Shown here: one piece after another, positions 56,397-64,000 of the stretch
How positions within the stretch are numbered: the stretch's first letter is position 1
How the letters are laid out: every line of letters starts with the position of its first letter
Assembly: GCF_021559775.1 (NCBI RefSeq)
Contig: NZ_CP056051.1
Coordinates: forward strand, 1-64,000
Direction of reading: 5' to 3'
DNA length: 64,000 nucleotides
Source of the DNA: Gillisella vitis
GTDB taxonomy: Bacteria; Pseudomonadota; Alphaproteobacteria; Rhizobiales; Rhizobiaceae
Notes under the pieces: model-generated
Databases searched by the model: none
Told to the model about the DNA's origin: nothing
What the model saw: the letters and a program-made list of their open reading frames with translations, nothing else
Made by a program: the position numbers and the translations under genes

Positions 56397-57569
56397 ATAC
56401 CAGCCTGCGTTGAGGCTGACTCAGGTTGTGGATTCCCAAAGCGATGAAAGTGTGAATCAATGGCGTCCTGCATCGAAAGGACGTGGCGATGGGACAAGCG
56501 ATCGGCTTGCGGGAAGATTTTGACGGAGCGTCGCTCCGGCGACTGGCGCGATTATCAAAGAGCGCGCCGCAGGCCCGGCGACTGCTGGCCCTGGCGCAGA
56601 TCTACGAGGGGAGCAGCAGGAGCGAGGCCGCAAGGATTGGCGGGGTGACCCTTCAGATCGTGCGGGACTGGGTGATCCGGTTCAATGCCCGTGGCCCCGA
56701 CGGTCTTCTGGACGGCAAGGCGCCGGGCAAGCCGTCGATCCTCAACGATGCCCAGCGTCGTGCGCTGGTCGAGGCGGTCGAGCGCGGGCCGATCCCGGCG
56801 ATCCATGGTGTCGTGCGTTGGCGGTTGATCGACCTTGTGTATTTGCTGCACGAGGAGTTCGCGGTGTCGCTCGACGAAACCACCGTGAGCCGCGAGTTGA
56901 AAAAGCTGGGCTATGTGAAGCTGACCGCGCGACCACGTCATCATGCGCAGAACGAGCTGGCCATGGAGACATTCAAAAAGGGGGCTTTGCTGCCGAAGTG
57001 GCAAAGGTCCGGACAAGCCTCCCGAAGGGCACGTCCATAGAAGTCTGGTTCCAAGACGAGGCCCGCGTCGGTCAGAAGAACACCATCACACGGCGCTGGG
57101 CCAGACGCGGAACACGACCCTCGGCGCCCAAGGACCAGCGCACGAAATCGGCCTACATCTTCGGAGCCATCTGCCCCGAACAGGGCAAGGGTGCCGGGCT
57201 GATCCTGCCCTTTTGCAACACAGAAACGATGTCGCTACATCTCGCTGAGATCGCGCTCGCCGTAGCGCCGGGCGCGCACGCCGTGGTGTTGATGGACCAG
57301 GCCGGATGGCACATGACCGACAAGCTCGAGGTCCCCGACAACATCAGCATCATCGCGCTACCCGCCAAGTGTCCCGAGCTGAACCCGGTCGAGAACGTTT
57401 GGCAATTCATGCGCGATAACTGGCTTTCCAATCGCGTTTTTACCTCCCACGACAATATTCTCGACCACTGCTGCGAGGCTTGGAACAAGCTGGTCGATCA
57501 GCCTTGGCGCATCATGACCATCGGCCGCCGAAAATGGGCTCGTCAGTTCTGATCAATGCAGGTTGGTAT
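56397..57569 (+). mobile_element. IS630-family element, copy 2 (1173 bp)
   Basis: Same ends as copy 1, flanked on both sides by TA (56395-56396 and 57570-57571), the normal IS630 target duplication. Inserted in the methylase-helicase gene. Confidence 0.92.
56483..57552 (+). CDS. IS630-family transposase in two overlapping frames, copy 2
   Basis: Identical in sequence to copy 1. The N-terminal frame runs to 57040 and the catalytic frame (one back) to 57552, joined at CAAAAAG (56974-56980). The clean TA duplication suggests this is the more recent insertion. Confidence 0.87.
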
Positions 57570-60500
57570 TAGGCCTGGTAACGGCACGATCCGCGAAGGC
57601 AGCTTCTTCATCGACAACGGTCGAGGCCTGATGCAGATGCTGGACGGGTCAGCCGTGCCGGTCATCGTGCGCAAAGGACGCTCGGGCGACGGGATTTCCG
57701 AGAAACATGTCCGGATCATCAGCAAGCTGATTCCCATCCGCGACGCGGTCCGTGAGGTGCTGAAGGCACAGGAGACTGATCGGCCCTGGCGCGACCTTCA
57801 GGTCCGGCTGCGTATCGCCTGGTCGAGCTTCGTGCGCGACTTCGGGCCGATCAACCACACCACTGTCTCGATCCAGGAGGATGCCGAGACCGGTGAGGCC
57901 AAGGAGACCCACCGCCAGCCGAACCTTGCACCCTTCCGCGACGATCCGGATTGCTGGCTGGTCGCCTCGATCGAGAATTACGATCTGGAGACGGACACGG
58001 CGAAGCCAGGTCCGATCTTCGCCACCCGTGTGATCGCTCCGCCGATCTCGCCTGTCATCACCAGTGCGGCTGATGCGCTGGCGGTCGTACTCAACGAACG
58101 CGGCCATGTCGATCTCGATCATATCGCCGAGTTGTTGCACCGCGACGTTTCCACCGTTATCGCCGATCTCGGCGGCGAGGTTTTTCGCGATCCCGCCGAC
58201 GGATCCTGGCAAACGGCCGACGCCTATCTTTCCGGCTCGGTTCGCACCAAGCTCACCGCCGCGCAGGCTGCAGAGGAGCTTGATCCGGCGTACGAGCGCA
58301 ATGTCCGCGCCCTGAAGCAAGTTCAGCCGGCCGATCTGCGACCGTCCGACATCACTGCCAGGCTTGGGGCACCATGGATCCCGGCCGCCGATATCGTCGC
58401 CTTCGTCAAGGAGAGGATGGATGCCGATATTCGCATCCATCATCTGCCGGAGCTAGGGTCCTGGACCGTGGAGGCGCGGCAGTTGGGCTATAGTGCTGCC
58501 GGTACATCGGAATGGGGCACAAGCCGCCGTGATGCCGGTGAACTGCTTACTGACGCGCTCAACAGCCGGGTCCCACAAATTTTCGATGTCTTCAAGGATG
58601 CCGATGGCGAGCGCCGGGTTCTCAATGTCGTCGACACCGAGGCAGCGCGTGATAAGCTGCAGAAGATCAAGCAGTCCTTCCAGGACTGGGTCTGGACCGA
58701 TCCCGATCGCACCGACCGGTTGGCGCGGGTCTACAACGACCGCTTCAACAACATCGCGCCACGTAAATTCGACGGCTCCCATCTGAAACTCCCCGGTGCC
58801 TCTGGCGCCTTCGTTCTTTATGGGCACCAGAAACGCGGCATCTGGCGGATCATTGCCGATGGCTCGACCTATCTCGCGCATGCCGTCGGGACCGGCAAGA
58901 CGATGACCATGGCAGCCGCGATCATGGAGCAACGCCGGCTGGGCCTGATCGCCAAGGCGATGCTGGTCGTCCCCGGCCATTGCCTCGCACAGGCCGCCCG
59001 TGAGTTTCTGGCGCTTTATCCGAACGCCAATATCCTGGTGGCCGATGAAATGAATTTCACCAAAGACAAGCGTGCCAGGTTCCTGTCGCGCGCCGCGACG
59101 GCCACTTGGGATGCGATCATCATCACCCATTCGGCGTTTCGCTTCATCACTGTGCCCGCGGCTTTCGAGCAGGAGATGATCCAGGACGAACTGCAGCTCT
59201 ACGAGGATCTGCTCACCAAGGTCGACAGCGAGGACCGCGTCTCGCGCAAGCGCCTCGAGCGACTGAAGGAAGGTCTGCAGGAGCGGCTTCAAGGTTTGGC
59301 GACCCGTAAGGATGATCTTTTGACGATCTCGGAGATCGGCGTCGACCAGATCGTCGTCGACGAGGCGCAGGAATTCCGCAAGCTGTCCTTTGCCACCAAT
59401 ATGTCAACGCTGAAGGGAATTGACCCGAATGGCTCGCAGCGCGCCTGGGATTTCTACGTGAAGTCTCGCTACATCGAAACGAAGAACCCCGGCCGCGCTC
59501 TGGTGCTCGCTTCAGGCACGCCGATCACCAATACGCTCGGCGAAATGTTCTCGATCCAGCGGCTGCTCGGCCGTGAAGCGCTTGCCGAGCGCGGCCTGCA
59601 CGAATTCGACGCCTGGGCGAGCACATTCGGCGACACCACCACGGCGCTCGAAATCCAGCCGTCCGGCAAATACAAGCCGGTCAGCCGCTTCGCCAGCTTC
59701 GTCAATGTCCCTGAACTGATTGCAATGTTCCGCAGCTTTGCAGATGTCGTGTTGCCGGACGATCTCCGCCAGTACGTAAAGGTGCCGGCAATCTCGACGG
59801 GCCGGCGTCAAATTCTGACCGCGAAGCCAACGCAGTCCTTCAGAAATTATCAGACCATTCTCGACGCCCGTATCAAGGCCATTGAGCAGCGCGAGGGGCC
59901 GACCAAACCCGGCGATGACATCCTGCTCTCGGTCATCACCGATGGCCGCCACGCGGCGATCGATCTGCGTCTGGTCGACCCGGACAATGACAACGAGCCC
60001 GATAATAAGCTCAATCTCCTCGTCGAGAATTCTTACCGCATCTGGGCGGAAACCGCAGAACGGGAGTATGTTCGTTCTGACGGGAAGCCCTTCGAACTCA
60101 CGGGCGCGGCACAGATGATCTTCTCGGACCTCGGCACCATCAATGTCGAGAAAACCCGAGGCTTCTCGGCCTATCGCTGGATCAGGGATGAACTGATCCG
60201 CATGGGGGTGCCGCCTTCTGAAATCGCGGTCATGCAGGATTACAAGAACCGAGGCAAAGCAGCGCCTTTTTGGCGACGTGTGGGCCGGCAAGGTCCGCTT
60301 TCTGATCGGTTCGTCGGAGACCATGGGCACCGGCGTCAACGCCCAGCTTCGCTTGAAGGCGCTTCATCATCTCGACGTGCCGTGGCTGCCGTCGCAGATC
60401 GAGCAGCGCGAGGGTCGCATCGTGCGGCAAGGCAACCAGCACGACGAGGTCGATATCTTTGCCTATGCCACGCAGGCTCGCTCGACGCTAGCATGTGGCA

Positions 60501-61264
60501 GAACAACGAGCGCAAGGCACGGTTCATCGCAGCAGCGCTTTCTGGTGACACGTCGATCCGGCGTCTTGAAGACATGGGCGAGGGGCAGGCAAATCAGTTT
60601 GCCATGGCTAAGGCGATCGCCAGTGGCGATGAACGTTTGATGCAAAAGGCTGGTCTCGAAGCTGATATCGCCCGCCTCGAGAGGTTGCGTGCCGCCCATG
60701 AGGACGATCTGTTCGCTGTCCGCAGGCAGGTCCGCGATGCCGAGCGCGAGATCGAAACCGCGACCCGGCGCATCGTCGAGATCGGCCAGGATATCGAGCG
60801 CCTGGTTCCGACGTCGGGCGAAGCATTCACCATGGCTGTGACAGGCAAGCCCTATACCGAACGTAAGGATGCTGGCCGGGCGCTGATGAAGGAGATCCTC
60901 ACCCTCGTTCAACTACAGCAAGAGAGTAAGGTCCACATCGCCACCGTTGGAAGCTTTGATCTTGTCTACGATGGCGAAAAATTCGGCCGTAGTGACAATT
61001 ACCGCTACCAGACGTTGCTGCAGCGCACTGGCGCAGACCGTCACGCCTCTGGGTGCCATCTCGCGCCTCGAGCATGCTCTCGACGGGTTCGACCAGGAGC
61101 GGGAGCGCTACCGCCAGCGGTTGGAGGAATACCGACGTCGCCTGGCATCCTATCAGTCGCGGAAGGATGGCACCTTCGCCTTTGCCGATGAACTGGTTGA
61201 GAAGCACCAGGCTTTGCGCGAGGTGGAGCGATCCTTGTCGGCTGATGTTGATGGGGTTTTGTAG

Positions 61265-61526
61265 ACTAGAAATGGTAGATAGCCTGATAAGCACGCTGCC
61301 AAGACGCATGAGTATCGCAAAATTCCTGTTTATACATGTTGCAAAAATCAGCCGTAAAACTGAAACTTTAATCGGGATTTTTGCGACAAAGCCACCGTTC
61401 GGGTTCCGACCCCCATTTCGGTCCTTTCGAGCCGAAGGCGGACATGAGATCGAATCCGCAAGCACGCGATGCCGAAGGATCGCAAGCAACGCGTCAGGAA
61501 TGACCGCACCATATCCCACCGTCCGG
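61265..61526. other. Gap between convergent genes, nothing recognised
   Basis: About 260 bp without a supported gene. Since the methylase-helicase C terminus and the following unknown gene converge here, terminators would be expected, but I see none that is clear. Confidence 0.35.
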
Positions 61527-64000
61527 CTAGTCCGAATCGCGGGACGCGGTCGCCTCGCTTAGTGGTTTGCCGAAGGCGCAATAACGGGTTGGGTAGAACG
61601 GGTTCGCGTCGCACAGCCCGCGCAGCAGGCCGACGCTCAGTTCGCGTTCCGTGAGTAGTGCCGCATAGCCCTGGGTGTAATGCGCCACGGAAAGCATGTC
61701 GGACGACGTGAACGGGTCGATCATGTTGCATCGGCTGCTGGCCGGCGTTGTGTAGTATGGATTGTCCTTCGAGGGTTTCCCTTGGTCGTCGGTGAGAGGC
61801 TCTACAGCGGTTGGGTTCCAGCACAGCTTGGCTGACGCAATGGCACTCGGCTCCAGATCTGGGTCCGAATACACCCTTGGAAGCTCGATCGCCCACATGC
61901 CGAGGGTACTCGTCGGCAGCCCGGCCGCCGCGTCCTCGAACAGCACGTCGTGACCGATGATCTCGCGCATCCTGTCGCTGAAGGGGGATCGGATCGCTTG
62001 GCGCCATTCATTGATCGTGGCGCCGCGTGCCTTCAACCGCTTCAGGACCAGTGCGCGAACGACGTTCTTGGCGAAAGTCGGGCTCGCCTCCATCAGGCAA
62101 AGCGTGTTCCATTCCTCGCTGCCGGCCACGCAGTTCGGGCCGGGCAGCGCCCGGTTCGGCGGCGGCGCTGCGAGCATCTGGTTTATCGCCGCCGGCGTCT
62201 TCATGAGACGAGCCTGCGCGTAGGCCGGAATGATCTTCTTGTCCAAGATGTCGGAGGCCTTGTCGATCACGGGGACCCCCGCGAGCAGGTTGGCCTGTGC
62301 GATGTTCAGGTCGAGCACGTCGGTCGCGTTCGCTAAGGCCAACACATGTCTCGTGCGGCGAGAGGCGGAGCGTCGCGACACACTCGCGACCTCGTCCTCG
62401 CTCATGACGCGCGCAGCCGCCCCGGTCGTCCGCTCTATCAGTATGCCGTTCCAAGGTGCGACGGCGCGCGTGAACCCGGAAAGGAGGACGGCGGTCGTGG
62501 GACTCAACAGCGCTCCCTGCCCGGGGTTGTACTGGCTCCGGTCGATCCTTGAGTCGGGCCATGAGGACGGTGGAGCCCCTTCGCACGATGCCGCTTCAGG
62601 ATCGTGGTACGAAAGCGCTTGGCACAGCGTCGCTACCGGACGGAAAAGCTTGCGCGCCACAACTTCCGCGTTGTCGCCGTCTGCCATGAGGCGAATGTAA
62701 TCGACTGTGGGCTGAAGCACCCGTTGCTCAATGCGGCGCACCGCCTCCCGCCGTTTCCCGCCGTGGGCTCCCGTGTCAGCCTCCTCGACAGAGTCCGCAC
62801 GGAGCATGCCGGAGAAGTCGCGCTCAGAAATCACCCGCTGCCGAGCAATAAGTCCATTCATGCAGCGGGCGTAGTCGAGGGCCCGGTTGTCGGTCTCGAA
62901 GAACAAGGAGAAGCCTAGAAGACCGCGCGCGAGAAGCGCTTGGTTCTCCGCAAGGCGGAACTCCTCAACCAGCCGCTCGCAAACGCGGACATCCTCGTAG
63001 AGAAGTTCGCGTGTATCTTGCAGGATGTAGGCAACGTCTAGCTCAAGTTCGGCGAACCGACGGTTCACGGTGTCCTCGAGAGACTCGAGCTTCTCGGCGA
63101 TGCGCCGAAGGGCTTCCATCTGCTGCCGGTGGTTGCGCTCGATTTGTTGGCTCAGCCTCTGTATCTCGCGAAACACATTTCTCAGCGCCGCCTGTGTGGG
63201 ATCCTCCTGCTTCCCGCCGAAGAGGGACTTGACGGAACCTAGGAAGGCGGCGCCGCTCGAGAAGATCGAAAATGGCTCGCCCAACGTGATGGCGGCGGCC
63301 AGCCCTCCGCCGGCCGAAAGCACATTCCCGATCCCGTTCGTCGCGCGCGTGAACTCTGGATCAACACCAAGGACGTCCAGCGCGGTCGACATGTCCCGGA
63401 AAACGCCCGCTGCCTTGTTGAAGTCCGCCTGCAGCTCCTGCGCCGAAGCCGCAGTCTCGAGAGCTTGTACGACAGGGGCGTCGAGCGTAAAGGCACCAGC
63501 CTGCGAAAGCGCCAGAATCTGCCGCGGCGGTAGTTTGGACGTCGCGATCGTGCTGACGATCAGTGTCTGGCGATCTAATTTGCCCTCGATCGACCCTAAA
63601 ACCTGTCCCTGGGCATCGAGACGGCCGAGGGTCTTGAGCTGGAGCGATTTGACCTCCCTGTATCCCTTGTCGAGTTCCGTGAGCTGCCGACCCGTCTTCT
63701 CGCTCGAGAGAAGCAAGGACTTGTTGTCCTTCAGCACGACCCCGAGCTGATCGAGCGTGATCTGAGCCTTGAAGTCCGCCATCAGCGCGGAGTCGCCCAC
63801 CTGCTCGATAAACCTCGGATCGCGCAGCATTCGGGCGAAATTTTCCTCGCCAAAGCTGCGCAGCCTTTCTTGGTCGATCGTTCCATTCGGACGAATGATC
63901 CGCCCGTATTCCTTATGAAGATAGTTGGTCACCGCGGCCGCGGCGAGCTGACCGCCTTGCCGGATTAGCTTGTCGCCGTAGTCCTCAACATACCCCCCTA
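61527..64000 (-). CDS. Large unknown protein with coiled coils and a glycine/alanine-rich hydrophobic segment (N terminus outside window)
   Basis: I do not recognise it. The frame stays open to the window edge (the 22 codons beyond the apparent GTG at 63932 read as normal protein), so the start is outside; 824 residues are visible. Numbered from 63932: helical heptad-rich region (60-190), a 42-residue Gly/Ala/Ser-rich hydrophobic stretch (199-240: NVLSAGGGLAAAITLG, then SIFSSGAAFLGSVKSLFGG), another coiled coil (245-310), and a long mixed C-terminal part with scattered Cys (about 460-800). Helix-hydrophobic hairpin-helix layouts occur in alpha-pore-forming toxins, but this is only a resemblance. 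No signal peptide visible. Confidence 0.6.
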   Translation of the reverse strand, partial: GGYVEDYGDKLIRQGGQLAAAAVTNYLHKEYGRIIRPNGTIDQERLRSFGEENFARMLRDPRFIEQVGDSALMADFKAQITLDQLGVVLKDNKSLLLSSEKTGRQLTELDKGYREVKSLQLKTLGRLDAQGQVLGSIEGKLDRQTLIVSTIATSKLPPRQILALSQAGAFTLDAPVVQALETAASAQELQADFNKAAGVFRDMSTALDVLGVDPEFTRATNGIGNVLSAGGGLAAAITLGEPFSIFSSGAAFLGSVKSLFGGKQEDPTQAALRNVFREIQRLSQQIERNHRQQMEALRRIAEKLESLEDTVNRRFAELELDVAYILQDTRELLYEDVRVCERLVEEFRLAENQALLARGLLGFSLFFETDNRALDYARCMNGLIARQRVISERDFSGMLRADSVEEADTGAHGGKRREAVRRIEQRVLQPTVDYIRLMADGDNAEVVARKLFRPVATLCQALSYHDPEAASCEGAPPSSWPDSRIDRSQYNPGQGALLSPTTAVLLSGFTRAVAPWNGILIERTTGAAARVMSEDEVASVSRRSASRRTRHVLALANATDVLDLNIAQANLLAGVPVIDKASDILDKKIIPAYAQARLMKTPAAINQMLAAPPPNRALPGPNCVAGSEEWNTLCLMEASPTFAKNVVRALVLKRLKARGATINEWRQAIRSPFSDRMREIIGHDVLFEDAAAGLPTSTLGMWAIELPRVYSDPDLEPSAIASAKLCWNPTAVEPLTDDQGKPSKDNPYYTTPASSRCNMIDPFTSSDMLSVAHYTQGYAALLTERELSVGLLRGLCDANPFYPTRYCAFGKPLSEATASRDSD

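Larger units (their letters stand above)
55035..61264 (+). pseudogene. DNA methyltransferase-helicase fusion, interrupted by IS630 copy 2 and frameshifts
   Basis: A giant plasmid protein (about 1690 codons without the insert). The 5' part to 56396 has an adenine-methyltransferase-like domain: ILEPGIGTGLFPALMP (SAM site) and LAIGNPPFSD (motif IV NPPF). After the IS element (56397-57569) it resumes near 57571 with SNF2-type helicase motifs HAVGTGKTMTMAAAI (Walker A), VDEAQEFRK (motif II) and LVLASGTPITNTLGEMFS. Removing the IS and one TA leaves the halves one base out of frame. Frameshifts near 60248 and 60475 compensate each other but garble motifs V-VI (GTGVNAQLRLKALHHLDVPW is in another frame). 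A third near 61033 puts the end (LEHALDGFDQERERYRQR) out of frame. Confidence 0.85.

Noticed and set aside
1..64000. CRISPR arrays, tRNA or rRNA genes
   Set aside because: I found no regularly spaced short repeats and no tRNA- or rRNA-like sequence while reading the window.

Overview
The window looks like part of a plasmid of a Rhizobium/Agrobacterium-type alphaproteobacterium. It opens with a repABC replication module and carries Ti-type transfer genes with an IncQ/Ti-like oriT. It also has typical rhizobial accessory genes: an integrase-DUF1403-ScpB cluster, tandem ku plus ligD, DUF1419 and DUF3991 proteins, a BA14K protein and a huge methylase-helicase. It is a mosaic: at least eleven insertion sequences or IS fragments from the IS6, IS630, IS110, IS66, IS3, IS5, IS481 and Tn3 families cut it into modules, and many genes are truncated, frameshifted or interrupted.

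Layout. 1-3600: repA (cut by the window edge), repB, an antisense RNA, repC. 3.8-7.1 kb: three unrecognised genes with nuclease-like motifs (two PD-(D/E)XK-like proteins around one HEPN-like protein), a candidate defence module. 7.2-10.5 kb: tyrosine recombinase with a dif-like palindrome at its start, a DUF1403 pseudogene, an ScpB-like protein and a small hypothetical. 11.7-24.7 kb: two directly repeated IS6-family copies bracket a cupin, two Ku genes, LigD (an NHEJ set), an IS630 copy, a flavin oxidoreductase and a GH13 enzyme. 24.8-28.3 kb: soluble PAS chemoreceptor, HU protein, ArsR-type regulator. 28.3-34 kb: IS graveyard (sbcC, Tn3, DUF1612, LysR and IS630 fragments between IS6 copies). 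34-39.6 kb: BA14K protein and a decayed traG'-D-C / oriT / traA-F' transfer region. 39.7-43.4 kb: IS3, IS481, IS630 and IS5 remnants. 43.9-47.5 kb: an overlapping EAL / XRE / GGDEF operon for c-di-GMP. 48-49.9 kb: IS6-type elements. 49.9-64 kb: truncated glycoamylase, HigBA toxin-antitoxin with a double palindromic operator, a probable CCUCCUCCC-motif small RNA, plasmid backbone genes, a methyltransferase-helicase gene interrupted by a second IS630 copy, and a large unknown protein running off the right edge.

How it fits together. Replication, partition, incompatibility RNA and the recombinase supply plasmid maintenance, and HigBA would add post-segregational stability. The conjugation machinery is dead in cis (traA has two frameshifts and a stop; traG and traF are truncated), but oriT and traC/traD look intact, so mobilisation in trans is possible. 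The five copies of one IS6-family element show all four combinations of two polymorphic blocks and lack matching target duplications. This indicates repeated recombination between copies as the main force shaping the region.
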